Shown in pieces: positions 39,529 to 49,223 of a stretch of DNA of 64,000 nucleotides. The notes under the pieces were generated by a model. That model searched no databases. It was not told the origin of the DNA and saw only the letters and a list, made by a program, of their open reading frames with translations. Within the stretch, counting starts at the first letter, position 1, and each line of letters starts with the position of its first letter. The stretch is from positions 39,816-103,815 of the forward strand of contig NZ_BCSS01000008.1 in NCBI RefSeq assembly GCF_001570985.1, read 5' to 3'. Origin of the DNA: Janibacter limosus NBRC 16128. GTDB lineage: Bacteria > Actinomycetota > Actinomycetes > Actinomycetales > Dermatophilaceae. A program made the position numbers and the translations under genes.

Positions 39529-40439
39529 CGGTTCACCAGGTATCCAAAGATGCTCTCGAGCGACTCGTCCGTCGGGGTCAGCTCGAGGATGCGGATGTCG
39601 TGTTCCTTGGCCACTCGGGGCACGACACGGACGAAGGAGCCGAAGTCGTCGGCCTCGAGCTCGAGGAACCGGTCGCCGTGCAGCCGCACGCCCCGGACCG
39701 AGGCCCGGGCCATGAGGGCCGATGCCAGACGTCGGTTGTCGCTGCTGCGGATGCGGTACTGGTTGGGTCGGTCGGTCATCAATCGGCGGATGGCCGTCCG
39801 GTCACCGGAGGCCGCATGGCGGCCGGAGACGATGACCTCGATCTGTCCCGCCAAGGACTCGACCTCCTCGAGGATGTGCGAGCTGAAGACGATGGTGCGA
39901 CCCTGCGCGCCGTAGTCCGCCAGGAGGGTGGCCATCGAGTGCCGCTGGATGGGGTCCATGCCGTTGAAGGGCTCGTCGAGCAGCAGCACCTGCGGGTCGT
40001 GCACCAGCGCCGAGGCCATCTTGACCCGCTGCCGCATGCCCTTGCTGAAGGTCGAGACCCGGCGGTCGGCGGCGTCGACGAGATCGACGAGCTGGAGTGC
40101 GTGGTCGGTCGCGGCGCGCGCGGACGGGAGCTTGTGCAGGTCGGCGTTGAGCCGGACGAACTGCCGCGCGGTGAGGAAGTCGTAGACCGACTCCTGCACG
40201 GGGACGAGGCCGATCTGCCGGTACACCGCGGTGTCCTGCCGAAGGGGGTGCCCGTCCAGTGTCGCGGTGCCCGCCGACGGCGAGAGCAGGCCCGCCATGA
40301 TCGACAGGACGGTCGACTTGCCGGCGCCGTTGGGGCCGAGGAGGCCGGTGATGCCCTGCCCGATCTCCATCGTCACGTCGTTGACCGCGACGACATTGCC
40401 GTACCAGCGGGAGACCGAGTCCAGACGCAGCGTGCTCAC
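39525..40439 (-). CDS. ABC transporter ATPase
   Basis: The 304-aa protein has Walker A GPNGAGKST, signature FSKGMRQRVKMA, Walker B VLLLDEPFNGMDP and an H-loop (SSHILEE), followed by about 80 residues of an accessory C-terminal domain. It starts at GTG 40439, overlapping the upstream stop (GTGA), and ends overlapping the permease. It energises export through the adjacent permease(s). Confidence 0.93.
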   Translation of the reverse strand: MSTLRLDSVSRWYGNVVAVNDVTMEIGQGITGLLGPNGAGKSTVLSIMAGLLSPSAGTATLDGHPLRQDTAVYRQIGLVPVQESVYDFLTARQFVRLNADLHKLPSARAATDHALQLVDLVDAADRRVSTFSKGMRQRVKMASALVHDPQVLLLDEPFNGMDPIQRHSMATLLADYGAQGRTIVFSSHILEEVESLAGQIEVIVSGRHAASGDRTAIRRLMTDRPNQYRIRSSDNRRLASALMARASVRGVRLHGDRFLELEADDFGSFVRVVPRVAKEHDIRILELTPTDESLESIFGYLVNR

Positions 40440-41332
40440 AGCGAGGCCACCGATCGCATCCGGGCCACGAGAGCCAGAGTGGGCAGGACCACCCACGCGA
40501 TGCAGACGGCGACGGCGAGGCCGATGAGCCATCCCTCGGGCTCGGGGATCGTGGGGTTGACCGCAGGACCACCGAAGACCCCGGAGACGAGCTGGGCGAC
40601 GGCGGTGAAGGGATGTGCCGAGGCGACCAGCGCGCCGAGACCGTCGCGCGCGAGCTCGGTCGTGATCGCCAGCGCCATGGTGATCATCGCGGAGGGGACC
40701 ATGAGCACGACGATGATCGCCGCGAGGGCGAGACCGGACTTGGTGGCCAGGGTGGAGACGAGCCCGCCCAGCGCCGCGAGCACGAGGGAGAGGACGGCGA
40801 CGCCGACGAGTGCCGCTCCGAAGCGTTGGGCGTGCATGCCGCTGTCGACACCCGTCGAGAGCGCGCAGGCGAACCACACGAGCATCGGCACGATGATCAC
40901 CAGGAAGATCGCTGTCGCCAGCGCGGCGAGCCGCGTGAGCACGAACCTCGTGCGCGAGACCGGCCGGGCGAAGTAGAGGACGATCGTGCGGTATCGCAGG
41001 TCCCGCGCGAAGAGGACAGGAGCCTGGGTCGCGACGAAGATCGTGATGAGCAACTGGGTCCAGTACGGGTAACTGAAGTAGTTGGACGGAGCGTCCATCG
41101 CGGGTACCTGGGCGGCCTGGATGCTGAGCGCCCCCATGACGATGGCTGGCACGGCCATGAAGGTGATGATCAGCCACGGCATGATCTTGGCCTTGCCCGA
41201 GCGGCCGATGCCGAAGGCCTGAGCCACGGAGTTGCGGTAGAGCTCGCGCGTGATCGCGCCGTCGTCGAGGCGCCGCCCGCCGAAGCGCCGGTAGCCCAGG
41301 TCGTGGATGACACCACGAGGTGGCGTGGTCAT
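40436..41332 (-). CDS. ABC-2 type transporter permease
   Basis: The 298-aa protein starts at ATG 41332, overlapping the stop of the upstream ATPase (ATGA). Six membrane segments begin at about residue 50 (MPWLIITFMAVPAIVMGAL); VLFARDLRYRTIVLYFARPVSR is the ABC-2 cytoplasmic block between the second and third segments. The N terminus is a 45-residue cytosolic stretch. Paired with one or both ATPases of the operon. Confidence 0.87.
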   Translation of the reverse strand: MTTPPRGVIHDLGYRRFGGRRLDDGAITRELYRNSVAQAFGIGRSGKAKIMPWLIITFMAVPAIVMGALSIQAAQVPAMDAPSNYFSYPYWTQLLITIFVATQAPVLFARDLRYRTIVLYFARPVSRTRFVLTRLAALATAIFLVIIVPMLVWFACALSTGVDSGMHAQRFGAALVGVAVLSLVLAALGGLVSTLATKSGLALAAIIVVLMVPSAMITMALAITTELARDGLGALVASAHPFTAVAQLVSGVFGGPAVNPTIPEPEGWLIGLAVAVCIAWVVLPTLALVARMRSVASL

Positions 41333-42294
41333 CAGGGGTGGCCTCCTGGGTGGGCGGCGAGCGCAGGGGATGACGAAGGGGGCGGGAGGAAGACCTCGTC
41401 GAGGGTGTGGCGACGCTCCTGCAGCCGCACCAGCCCGAGGTCGAGGTCGACAGCGACATCGCGGATGACGTCCAGGACCTCGGGTCCGTCCACCTGCACC
41501 TCGGTGTCGCTGCCGACCGGCCAGGCGCTGATGCCCCGGTCGAGCAGCGCCTGCCCGAGGAGGCGGTCGCTGCCGGCCGGGCCGAGCACCTCGACGAGGA
41601 CGGTGCCCGTGGTCTGGGTCAGGTCTGAGGTGGACGAGGCGCGCAGGAGACGTCCGCTGTCCAGGACCACGATGCGGTCGGCCGTCCGCTCGAGCTCGCC
41701 CAGCAGGTGGCTCGTCACGATCACCGAGATCCCGAAGTCCGCGTGCACGCGGGCGATGAGCTCCAGCATGTCGTCCCGGGCGCGCGGGTCCAGCCCGCTC
41801 GTCGGCTCGTCGAGGAAGACGAGCGCCGGGTCGTGCACGAGCGCCTGGGCCAGCTTGGCGCGCTGCTTCATGCCGGTCGAGTACCCGCCCATGGCCCGGT
41901 GGCGCTCCTCGTCGAGGCCGACATGGCGCAGGACGTCGGAGGCGCGCTCGCGACTGGCTTGGCGCGGCAGGCCGGACATCGTCGCCATGTGCAGGACGAA
42001 GTCGGCGGCCGTGACATCGGCCGGCAGGCAGTCGTGCTCGGGCATGTACCCGACGAGGGCGCGGATGTCCCGCGCTGACTCCTGGGGGTCCATCCCGAGG
42101 ACGCGCACCGACCCGGAGGTGGGAGGCAGCAGCCCGAGGAGGATCTTGATGAGCGTCGACTTGCCGGCGCCGTTGACGCCGACCACGCCGGTGATGCCCG
42201 GACGGATCTCCAGCGAGAGAGCGTCCAAGGCGGTCACCCCCGGGTACTGCTTGGTCAGGCGGTTGGTCTCGACCACGCTGTGGTCCCCGGTCAT
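41332..42294 (-). CDS. ABC transporter ATPase
   Basis: The 320-aa protein starts at ATG 42294 with the strong site GAGGAGGGGA just upstream on the reverse strand. Motifs: Walker A GVNGAGKST, signature YSTGMKQRAKLA, Walker B LVFLDEPTSGLDP, H-loop TSHLLGE, then a C-terminal accessory domain. First gene of the four-gene ATPase-permease-ATPase-permease operon, divergent from the BrkB gene with about 100 bp between starts, so the promoters probably face each other in that gap. Confidence 0.93.
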   Translation of the reverse strand: MTGDHSVVETNRLTKQYPGVTALDALSLEIRPGITGVVGVNGAGKSTLIKILLGLLPPTSGSVRVLGMDPQESARDIRALVGYMPEHDCLPADVTAADFVLHMATMSGLPRQASRERASDVLRHVGLDEERHRAMGGYSTGMKQRAKLAQALVHDPALVFLDEPTSGLDPRARDDMLELIARVHADFGISVIVTSHLLGELERTADRIVVLDSGRLLRASSTSDLTQTTGTVLVEVLGPAGSDRLLGQALLDRGISAWPVGSDTEVQVDGPEVLDVIRDVAVDLDLGLVRLQERRHTLDEVFLPPPSSSPALAAHPGGHP

Positions 42295-42396
42295 GTCCCC
42301 TCCTCGCGTTGTGCAGACGTTCCTGCGCCACACCCTAGGCGCGCTGTCATAGTGTTGAGCTGCCCGCCGCACCCGACCACGGAGACGCCACGACAC

Positions 42397-43494
42397 ATGG
42401 CCATCGACGAGACGACCGAGACGGACGCACTCCCCGAGGACTCCGAGGGGCTCGACGAGAGCGCCAAGCCCTCCCTTCGTGAGCTGAAGAAGCGCAACTG
42501 GACCTTCGCCTTCAAGCGGGCGATCAAGGAGTTCAGCGCGGACGGCTGCACGGACCTCGCAGCGGCGCTCACCTACTTCTCCGTACTGTCGATCTTCCCC
42601 GCGATGCTGGCCCTCGTCTCCATCCTCGGGCTGGTGGGGGAGCCCGAGACGACCAAGTCGACGATCCTCGATGTGCTCGACCAGCTCGGCACGGGCAGTG
42701 TCGGCTCGACCCTGGAGGGCCCGCTCGACCAGATGGTCAACTCGCCGGCCGCGGGGTTGGGTCTCGTCGTCGGTCTGGCGGGTGCCCTGTGGTCCGCGTC
42801 CGGCTACGTCGGTGCCTTCGGGCGGGCCCTCAACAAGATCTACGAGGTGCCCGAGGGGCGCGGCTTCATCAAGCTGCGCCCGATGCAGCTGATCGTCACC
42901 GCGGTCCTGCTGGTCCTGGCCGCGGCCATCATCTTGTCGGTCGCCGTCAGCGGCGAGCTGGCGCGTGCCATCGGTGATGCGATCGGGCTCGGCGACGCCG
43001 CCGTGATGACGTGGAACCTCGCCAAGTGGCCGGTCATCCTGGTCGTCGTCATCTTCATGGTCGGCCTGCTCTACTGGGCGACACCCAATGTGCGCCAACC
43101 GAAGTTCCGGTGGCTGACGCCCGGCGCTGCCGTGGCGATCCTCGTGGCGATCCTCGCCTCGGTGGCCTTCGGCTTCTACGTCTCCAACTTCAGCTCGTAC
43201 AACAAGACCTACGGCTCGCTCGCCGGCGTCATCGTCTTCCTCCTGTGGCTGTGGATCCTCAACAACGTGCTGCTGCTGGGCGCGGAGGTCGACTCCGAGA
43301 TCGAGCGCTCGCGTCAGCTGCAGGCCGGTATGGCCGCAGAGGAGGAGCTGCTGCTCCCGCTGCGCGACACGACGAAGTCCGATGCCGCCGCCGAGGCGCA
43401 GGAAGAGGTCCGGGAAGAGGCCCGCTCCCTGCGGATCAAGGGGCTGCAGGACCAGGGCAGGTCCACGGCAGAGCTCGCCGACCGCGACGACTGA
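42397..43494 (+). CDS. YihY/virulence factor BrkB family membrane protein
   Basis: The 365-aa protein starts at ATG 42397. After an acidic 45-residue N terminus come six membrane segments with the family blocks DLAAALTYFSVLSIFPAMLAL, LWSASGYVGAFGRALNKIYEV and YGSLAGVIVFLLWLWILNN, and an acidic/coiled C-terminal tail (about 310-365). The family was once annotated as ribonuclease BN in error; its molecular role remains unclear. Monocistronic, closed by a CGAAGGGGG hairpin. Confidence 0.93.
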   Translation: MAIDETTETDALPEDSEGLDESAKPSLRELKKRNWTFAFKRAIKEFSADGCTDLAAALTYFSVLSIFPAMLALVSILGLVGEPETTKSTILDVLDQLGTGSVGSTLEGPLDQMVNSPAAGLGLVVGLAGALWSASGYVGAFGRALNKIYEVPEGRGFIKLRPMQLIVTAVLLVLAAAIILSVAVSGELARAIGDAIGLGDAAVMTWNLAKWPVILVVVIFMVGLLYWATPNVRQPKFRWLTPGAAVAILVAILASVAFGFYVSNFSSYNKTYGSLAGVIVFLLWLWILNNVLLLGAEVDSEIERSRQLQAGMAAEEELLLPLRDTTKSDAAAEAQEEVREEARSLRIKGLQDQGRSTAELADRDD

Positions 43495-43508
43495 CGGCAG
43501 GCCGAGGA

Positions 43509-43529
43509 CGAAGGGGGAGCCCCCCTTCG
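43509..43529 (+). terminator. Terminator after BrkB gene: CGAAGGGGG-AGC-CCCCCTTCG
   Basis: The nonamer CGAAGGGGG (43509-43517) pairs perfectly with CCCCCTTCG (43521-43529) over a three-base loop, 14 bp after the stop codon. Confidence 0.8.
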
Positions 43530-43559
43530 CGCGCAGTGTCACGCACCGCCCGCCCCGAT

Positions 43560-43869
43560 TTGGCCTGGGGCGCTGGCCTCTGGCACACTATCCAGGTTGC
43601 TTGTTGAGCGGTGACGCGACGATCGGTTTTGCCCCGGTTGCTCGCGTTTCTGCCTTCCCGATGACAACGCACCGAACCGCTTCGAGCGGGGCGACACATC
43701 GGAACCAAGAGCACGATCCGGTTGATCCGGGTTGACGACCAGACCGACGGCTAGCCATATGGCGTGCCGTTGGGCCGCGGAGCGGGTGCGACACACCCGA
43801 CCGCGTGGGTCGGAGGCCAGGCACTCGACACAGACCAGGCAAGACGGCGAGAGAGAGACGGACACACAG
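43560..43869 (+). promoter_or_regulatory. S10-operon upstream region with weak promoter candidate
   Basis: The 340-bp gap before rpsJ holds no gene. TTGGCC (43560-43565), 18 bp, CACACT (43584-43589) is a possible promoter, giving a leader of roughly 270 nt. A relatively A/T-richer stretch runs from 43588 to about 43650. In E. coli the S10 leader is bound by L4; no matching structure could be recognised by eye. Confidence 0.3.
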
Positions 43870-44178
43870 ATGGCGGGACAGAAGATCCGCATCCGGTTGA
43901 AGTCGTATGACCATGAGGTCATCGACAACTCGGCGCGAAAGATCGTCGACACCGTGACCCGTGCCGGCGCGACGGTGGTCGGCCCAGTGCCGCTGCCTAC
44001 GGAGAAGAACGTGTTCTGCGTCATCCGGTCGCCGCACAAGTACAAGGACAGCCGCGAGCACTTCGAGATGCGCACCCACAAGCGCCTCATCGACATCATC
44101 GACCCGACGCCCAAGGCCGTCGACTCGCTGATGCGTCTCGACCTCCCGGCTGACGTCAACATCGAGATCAAGCTCTGA
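43870..44178 (+). CDS. rpsJ: Ribosomal protein S10
   Basis: The 102-aa protein ([20 protein letters not shown]) is a normal S10, also the NusG/NusE partner in antitermination. Start ATG 43870; the open frame upstream is non-coding leader. First gene of the S10 operon, whose order here (rpsJ-rplC-rplD-rplW-rplB-rpsS-rplV-rpsC-rplP-rpmC-rpsQ) is the usual one. Confidence 0.98.
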   Translation: MAGQKIRIRLKSYDHEVIDNSARKIVDTVTRAGATVVGPVPLPTEKNVFCVIRSPHKYKDSREHFEMRTHKRLIDIIDPTPKAVDSLMRLDLPADVNIEIKL

Positions 44179-44189
44179 GGCGCATCGAG

Positions 44190-44846
44190 ATGACTACAAC
44201 TGCCACCAAGACCGTCAAGGGCGTTCTCGGCGAAAAGCTCGGCATGACGCAGGTCTGGGACGCGGAGAACCGCCTCGTCCCGGTCACCGTCATCCAGGCT
44301 GGCCCGTGCGTCGTCACCCAGGTCCGCAATGTCGAGACCGATGGGTACGCCGCCGTGCAGATCGCCTACGGCGCCATCGACCCCCGCAAGGTGAACCAGC
44401 CCACGGGCGGCCACTTCGCCAAGGCCGGTGCCACCCCGCGTCGCCACCTCGTCGAGCTCCGCACCGCGGACGCCTCCGAGTACTCCTTGGGCCAGGAGGT
44501 GACGGTCGACCTGTTCGAAGGCGGACAGGAGATCGACGTCACCGGCACCACCAAGGGCAAGGGCTTCGCCGGCGTCATGAAGCGTCACGGCTTCCATGGC
44601 GTGAGCGCCTCCCACGGTGCCCACCGCAACCACCGCAAGCCCGGCTCGATCGGTGGCTGCGCCACCCCGGGTCGCGTCTTCAAGGGGATGCGCATGGCCG
44701 GCCGCATGGGCGGCGTGCGCCAGACCACCCAGAACCTCACGATCCACGCGGTCGACGCTGACAGGGGCCTTCTGCTCGTCAAGGGTGCCGTTCCCGGCCC
44801 CCGCGGCGGCGTCGTCCTCGTCCGCTCCGCGGTGAAGGGAGCCTGA
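44190..44846 (+). CDS. rplC: Ribosomal protein L3
   Basis: The 218-aa protein has [14 protein letters not shown], the [15 protein letters not shown] loop and GRMGG..TTQNLTI region that reaches the peptidyl transferase centre. ATG 44190 lies 11 bp after rpsJ. One base separates its stop from the start of rplD. Confidence 0.98.
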   Translation: MTTTATKTVKGVLGEKLGMTQVWDAENRLVPVTVIQAGPCVVTQVRNVETDGYAAVQIAYGAIDPRKVNQPTGGHFAKAGATPRRHLVELRTADASEYSLGQEVTVDLFEGGQEIDVTGTTKGKGFAGVMKRHGFHGVSASHGAHRNHRKPGSIGGCATPGRVFKGMRMAGRMGGVRQTTQNLTIHAVDADRGLLLVKGAVPGPRGGVVLVRSAVKGA

Positions 44847-44847
44847 C

Positions 44848-45498
44848 GTGCCGACCATCGACATCCTCAGCCCTGCAGGAACTGCCTCCGGCAGCGTGGA
44901 GCTGCCCGCCGAGATCTTCGACGTGGCAGTCAACGTTCCGCTGATCCACCAGGTCGTCGTCGCCCAGCTCGCCGCAGCGCGGCAGGGCACGCACTCGACC
45001 AAGACCCGCGCCGACGTGCGTGGCGGTGGCCGCAAGCCGTACCGCCAGAAGGGCACCGGCCGCGCCCGTCAGGGCTCGACCCGTGCGCCGCAGTTCGCTG
45101 GCGGTGGCATCGTCCACGGCCCGCAGCCGCGCGACTACGCCCAGCGCACCCCCAAGAAGATGAAGGCAGCCGCCCTGCGCGGTGCTCTCTCCGACCGGGC
45201 GCGCCACGGCCGCATCCACGTGCTGACCGCACTCGTCGAGGGCGACACCCCCTCGACCAAGAACGTCGCCACCGTCCTCGGTGGGATCAGCGAGCGCAAG
45301 AACGTGCTCGTCGTGATCGAGCGTGACAACGAGTCCGCGTGGAAGTCGGTGCGTAACCTCGCCGACGTGCACGTGCTCGCTGCCGACCAGCTCAACACGT
45401 ACGACGTTCTGTGCTCAGACGACATCGTCTTCACCCAGGCGGCTCTCGAGGCATTCCTCGCCGGGCCCGCGCCCAAGACCGAGGAGGCCAGCAAGTGA
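44848..45498 (+). CDS. rplD: Ribosomal protein L4
   Basis: The 216-aa protein starts at GTG 44848. The long exit-tunnel loop is visible ([20 protein letters not shown]), and the end is Glu/Pro-rich. In E. coli L4 also represses the S10 operon. GTGA overlap with rplW. Confidence 0.98.
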   Translation: MPTIDILSPAGTASGSVELPAEIFDVAVNVPLIHQVVVAQLAAARQGTHSTKTRADVRGGGRKPYRQKGTGRARQGSTRAPQFAGGGIVHGPQPRDYAQRTPKKMKAAALRGALSDRARHGRIHVLTALVEGDTPSTKNVATVLGGISERKNVLVVIERDNESAWKSVRNLADVHVLAADQLNTYDVLCSDDIVFTQAALEAFLAGPAPKTEEASK

Positions 45499-45797
45499 CT
45501 GCGTCCGAGCTCAAGGACCCGCGCGACATCCTGATCCGTCCCGTCGTGTCGGAGAAGTCCTACGGCCTTCTCGACGAGGGCAAGTACACCTTCATCGTCG
45601 ACCCGCGCGCCAACAAGACCGAGATCAAGATCGCGGTCGAGCAGGTCTTCGGCGTCAAGGTTGACTCCGTGCACACCATGAACCGTGTCGGCAAGACCCG
45701 ACGCACGCGGTTCGGCACCGGTAAGCGCAAGGACACGAAGCGCGCGATCGTCTCTCTCCGCGAGGGCACGATCGACATCTTCGGCGGCCAGGGCTGA
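45495..45797 (+). CDS. rplW: Ribosomal protein L23
   Basis: The 100-aa protein starts at GTG 45495, overlapping the rplD stop. Blocks [20 protein letters not shown] and [13 protein letters not shown] are characteristic. L23 sits at the tunnel exit and docks trigger factor and SRP. Confidence 0.97.
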   Translation: MTASELKDPRDILIRPVVSEKSYGLLDEGKYTFIVDPRANKTEIKIAVEQVFGVKVDSVHTMNRVGKTRRTRFGTGKRKDTKRAIVSLREGTIDIFGGQG

Positions 45798-45819
45798 CGG
45801 AGAGGACAAGGAAGAACCA

Positions 45820-46656
45820 ATGGGTATCCGTAAGTACAAGCCGACAACCCCGGGTCGTCGCGGCAGTTCTGTCGCCGACTTCGTCGAGGTCACGCGCTCC
45901 ACGCCTGAGAAGTCGCTGGTCCGCCCGCTGAGCAAGTCCGGTGGCCGCAACTCCACCGGTCGCATCACCACCCGTCACATCGGTGGTGGCCACAAGCGTG
46001 CCTACCGCGTCATCGACTTCCGTCGCCACGACAAGGACGGCATCCCGGCCAAGGTCGCTCACATCGAGTACGACCCCAACCGCACCGCCCGCATCGCACT
46101 CCTGCACTACGCCGACGGCGAGAAGCGCTACATCCTGGCGCCGAACAAGCTGGCGCAGGGCACCGTGATCGAGAACGGCCCGTCCGCTGACATCAAGGTG
46201 GGTAACAACCTGCCGCTGCGCAACATCCCCAACGGCACGACGATCCACGCTGTGGAGCTTCGTCCGGGTGGAGGCGCCAAGATGGCCCGTTCCGCGGGTG
46301 CCAGCATCCAGCTGCTCGCCAAGGAGGGTCCCTACGCCACGCTGCGCATGCCCTCCGGTGAGGTCCGTCGCGTCGACGTGCGCTGCCGCGCCACCGTCGG
46401 TGAGGTCGGCAACGCCGAGCAGTCGAACATCAACTGGGGTAAGGCCGGCCGTATGCGCTGGAAGGGCAAGCGCCCGACCGTCCGTGGTGTCGTCATGAAC
46501 CCGGTCGACCACCCGCACGGTGGTGGCGAGGGCCGGACTTCCGGTGGCCGTCACCCCGTCTCGCCCTGGGGCCAGCCCGAGGGTCGTACCCGGCGTCCCG
46601 GTAAGGCGAGCGACAAGCTCATCGTCCGTCGCCGCCGCACCGGCAAGAAGCGCTGA
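45820..46656 (+). CDS. rplB: Ribosomal protein L2
   Basis: The 278-aa protein starts at ATG 45820 behind [26 protein letters not shown] at the start and the C-terminal [17 protein letters not shown] with the conserved His near the peptidyl transferase centre are intact. Confidence 0.98.
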   Translation: MGIRKYKPTTPGRRGSSVADFVEVTRSTPEKSLVRPLSKSGGRNSTGRITTRHIGGGHKRAYRVIDFRRHDKDGIPAKVAHIEYDPNRTARIALLHYADGEKRYILAPNKLAQGTVIENGPSADIKVGNNLPLRNIPNGTTIHAVELRPGGGAKMARSAGASIQLLAKEGPYATLRMPSGEVRRVDVRCRATVGEVGNAEQSNINWGKAGRMRWKGKRPTVRGVVMNPVDHPHGGGEGRTSGGRHPVSPWGQPEGRTRRPGKASDKLIVRRRRTGKKR

Positions 46657-46670
46657 TAGGAGCCTTTGAC

Positions 46671-46952
46671 ATGCCTCGTAGTTTGAAGAAGGGCCCCTTC
46701 ATCGACGACCACCTTCAGAAGAAGGTCGACGTCCAGAACGAAGCGGGCACCAAGAACGTCATCAAGACCTGGTCGCGTCGTTCGGTGGTTTCACCGGACA
46801 TGCTCGGCCACACCTTCGCCGTCCACGACGGTCGCAAGCACGTCCCGGTGTTCGTCACCGAGGCGATGGTCGGCCACAAGTTCGGCGAGTTCGCACCGAC
46901 CCGCACCTTCCGCGGTCACGTGAAGGACGACAAGAAGGGACGTCGTCGCTGA
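46671..46952 (+). CDS. rpsS: Ribosomal protein S19
   Basis: The 93-aa protein ([19 protein letters not shown]) is a standard S19 of the 30S head. ATG 46671 behind TAGGAG. Its TGA overlaps the ATG of rplV. Confidence 0.98.
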   Translation: MPRSLKKGPFIDDHLQKKVDVQNEAGTKNVIKTWSRRSVVSPDMLGHTFAVHDGRKHVPVFVTEAMVGHKFGEFAPTRTFRGHVKDDKKGRRR

Positions 46953-47362
46953 TGCCTGCAACCGAGATCACCGAGCAGGAGACGCTGTCGGCTCGCGCCT
47001 CGGCGCGCAACCTGCGCGTCACGCCGCAGAAGGCGCGTCGTGTCGTCAACATGGTTCGTGGCAAGGACACGCAGACCGCGATCGCGACTCTGCAGTTCGC
47101 ACCCCAGGGGGCGGCTGAGCCGGTCCTGAAGGTCGTGCAGAGCGCCATCGCCAACCTGCGGGTCAAGGCCGATGAGGCCGGGGAGCCCTTTGACGAGCGC
47201 AATCTCGTCATCTCCACGGCATTCGTCGACGAGGGTCCGACGATGAAGCGTTTCCGTCCGCGGGCCCAGGGCCGCGCCGGCCGGATCAACAAGCGCACCA
47301 GCCACATCACCGTCCTCGTGACGAGCAAGCCTGAGAAGGCCGCGAAGGGAGGGACCCGCTGA
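46952..47362 (+). CDS. rplV: Ribosomal protein L22
   Basis: The 136-aa protein has [20 protein letters not shown] and the tunnel hairpin ending [15 protein letters not shown]. Macrolide-contact region appears unaltered by eye. One-base overlaps on both sides couple it to rpsS and rpsC. Confidence 0.98.
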   Translation: MPATEITEQETLSARASARNLRVTPQKARRVVNMVRGKDTQTAIATLQFAPQGAAEPVLKVVQSAIANLRVKADEAGEPFDERNLVISTAFVDEGPTMKRFRPRAQGRAGRINKRTSHITVLVTSKPEKAAKGGTR

Positions 47363-48186
47363 TGGGTCAGAAAATCAACCCGCACGGCTTCCGTCTGGGC
47401 ATCACCACCGACCACAAGAGCCGCTGGTTCGCCGACTCCAACAAGGAGGGTCAGCGCTACCGCGACTACGTCAAGGAAGACGTCGCGATCCGCAAGCTCA
47501 TGTCCACGGGCATGGAGCGCGCCGGTATCGCACGCGTCGAGATCGAGCGGACCCGTGACCGCGTGCGTGTGGACATCCACACCGCACGTCCCGGGATCGT
47601 CATCGGTCGCCGTGGCGCCGAGGCCGACCGCATCCGCGGCGAGCTCGAGAAGCTCACGGGCAAGCAGGTGCAGCTGAACATCCTCGAGGTCAAGAACCCC
47701 GAGATCGAGGCTCAGCTGGTCGCCCAGGGCATCGCCGAGCAGCTCGCTGCTCGTGTCACCTTCCGTCGCGCCATGCGCAAGGGGATGCAGTCCTCCCTTC
47801 GCGCCGGTGCCAAGGGCATCCGGATCCAGTGCTCCGGGCGCCTCGGTGGTGCCGAGATGTCCCGCTCCGAGTTCTACCGCGAGGGTCGCGTGCCGCTGCA
47901 CACCCTCCGGGCGAACATCGACTACGGCTTCTACGAGGCCCGCACGACCTTCGGCCGCATCGGCGTCAAGGTCTGGATCTACAAGGGCGACATGACCGAG
48001 AAGGAGTTCGCGGCCCAGCAGGCGACCGCAGCCCCCCGCGGCCGTGGCCCCCGTCGCGACCGCGACGACCGTCCCGCCCGCGCCCGTCGTGGTGGCGACC
48101 GCAGCGAGGCTCCGGCTCAGGCCGGGGCCCCCGCTGCGGAGGCTCCTGCTGTCGAGGCGCCGGCCAAGACCGAGGGAGAGTCCTGA
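47362..48186 (+). CDS. rpsC: Ribosomal protein S3
   Basis: The 274-aa protein has [20 protein letters not shown], the KH domain ([18 protein letters not shown]) and the C-terminal domain ending [10 protein letters not shown] disordered Arg/Ala/Pro-rich tail of about 60 residues follows, as in other actinobacteria. S3 forms part of the mRNA entry helicase. One base separates its stop from the rplP ATG. Confidence 0.98.
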   Translation: MGQKINPHGFRLGITTDHKSRWFADSNKEGQRYRDYVKEDVAIRKLMSTGMERAGIARVEIERTRDRVRVDIHTARPGIVIGRRGAEADRIRGELEKLTGKQVQLNILEVKNPEIEAQLVAQGIAEQLAARVTFRRAMRKGMQSSLRAGAKGIRIQCSGRLGGAEMSRSEFYREGRVPLHTLRANIDYGFYEARTTFGRIGVKVWIYKGDMTEKEFAAQQATAAPRGRGPRRDRDDRPARARRGGDRSEAPAQAGAPAAEAPAVEAPAKTEGES

Positions 48187-48187
48187 G

Positions 48188-48607
48188 ATGTTGATCCCCC
48201 GACGGGTCAAGCACCGCAAGCAGCACCACCCGAAGCGTTCCGGCATGGCCAAGGGCGGCACCGCCGTCTCCTTCGGTGACTACGGCCTCCAGGCACTCTC
48301 GCCGGCCTACGTCACCAACCGCCAGATCGAGGCCGCTCGTATCGCGATGACGCGCTTCATGAAGCGTGGCGGAAAGGTCTGGATCAACATCTACCCGGAC
48401 CGTCCGCTCACCAAGAAGCCGGCTGAGACCCGCATGGGTTCCGGTAAGGGCTCGCCCGAGTGGTGGGTCGCCAACGTCAAGCCCGGCCGGATCATGTTCG
48501 AGATCTCCGGCGTGGACGAGGAGACCGCTCGCGAGGCCATGCGCCTGGCGATGCACAAGCTGCCGATGAAGTGCCGCTTCGTCGTGCGTGAGGGTGGTGG
48601 CAACTGA
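48188..48607 (+). CDS. rplP: Ribosomal protein L16
   Basis: The 139-aa protein ([38 protein letters not shown]) is a normal L16 at the A-site side of the 50S. The start ATG 48188 lies one base after the rpsC stop; the open frame upstream belongs to rpsC sequence read out of phase. Confidence 0.98.
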   Translation: MLIPRRVKHRKQHHPKRSGMAKGGTAVSFGDYGLQALSPAYVTNRQIEAARIAMTRFMKRGGKVWINIYPDRPLTKKPAETRMGSGKGSPEWWVANVKPGRIMFEISGVDEETAREAMRLAMHKLPMKCRFVVREGGGN

Positions 48608-48834
48608 TGGCAGTCGGATCCAAGGACCTGACTCCGGTCGAGCTGCGTGAGTTGACCGACGAGCGTCTGGTCGACGAGCTGCGCAAGGGCAAGGAGGAGC
48701 TGTTCAACCTCCGGTTCCAGTCGGCCACCGGTCAGCTCGAGAACCACGGCCGCCTCCGTGCGGTCCGCAAGGACATCGCCCGGATCTACACCGAGATGCG
48801 CGAGCGCGAGCTCGGGATCGGGGAGTCCAAGTGA
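48607..48834 (+). CDS. rpmC: Ribosomal protein L29
   Basis: The 75-aa helical protein ([35 protein letters not shown]) is a standard L29 at the tunnel exit. Coupled by overlap to rplP (TGATG) and rpsQ (GTGA). Confidence 0.97.
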   Translation: MAVGSKDLTPVELRELTDERLVDELRKGKEELFNLRFQSATGQLENHGRLRAVRKDIARIYTEMRERELGIGESK

Positions 48835-49115
48835 GCGAGAACGTGAAGGAAGACACCGTGACCACCCGTAACGACCGCAAGTCGCGCCGCGGCTACGTCG
48901 TCAGCGACAAGATGGACAAGACTGTTGTCGTCGAGGTCGAGGACCGCGTCAAGCACGCGCTGTACGGCAAGGTCATCCGCAAGACCTCCAAGGTCAAGGC
49001 GCACGACGAGGACAACGCCGCCGGTATCGGTGACCACGTCCTCATCATGGAGACCCGACCGTTGTCTGCCAGCAAGCGCTGGCGCATCGTCGAGATCCTC
49101 GAAAAGGCCAAGTAA
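48831..49115 (+). CDS. rpsQ: Ribosomal protein S17
   Basis: The 94-aa protein starts at GTG 48831 overlapping the rpmC stop; a second in-frame GTG ten codons on is possible. The OB-fold core [20 protein letters not shown] and CxxG-free C terminus are typical. Last gene of the S10 block; a palindromic hairpin follows before rplN. Confidence 0.97.
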   Translation: MSENVKEDTVTTRNDRKSRRGYVVSDKMDKTVVVEVEDRVKHALYGKVIRKTSKVKAHDEDNAAGIGDHVLIMETRPLSASKRWRIVEILEKAK

Positions 49116-49129
49116 GGCCCACCCCGGAG

Positions 49130-49153
49130 CGAAGGGGGCGCATGCCCCCTTCG
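49130..49153 (+). terminator. Hairpin between S10 and spc blocks
   Basis: CGAAGGGGGC (49130-49139) pairs perfectly with GCCCCCTTCG (49144-49153), 15 bp after rpsQ. It separates the S10 genes from rplN onward, suggesting termination or partial termination between blocks that are often one transcript. The 108-bp gap must then hold an spc promoter, which I could not identify. Confidence 0.7.
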
Positions 49154-49223
49154 CCCGCGTAGACCACATCAGTTCGGCCAGGCTCGCCCTGAGCGAGAAC
49201 CAGCACGACGACAGGAGTGAGAA

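Noticed and set aside
42397..43494. Ribonuclease BN annotation for the YihY/BrkB protein
   Set aside because: This old annotation of the family is known to be wrong; the protein is a multi-span membrane protein without nuclease motifs.
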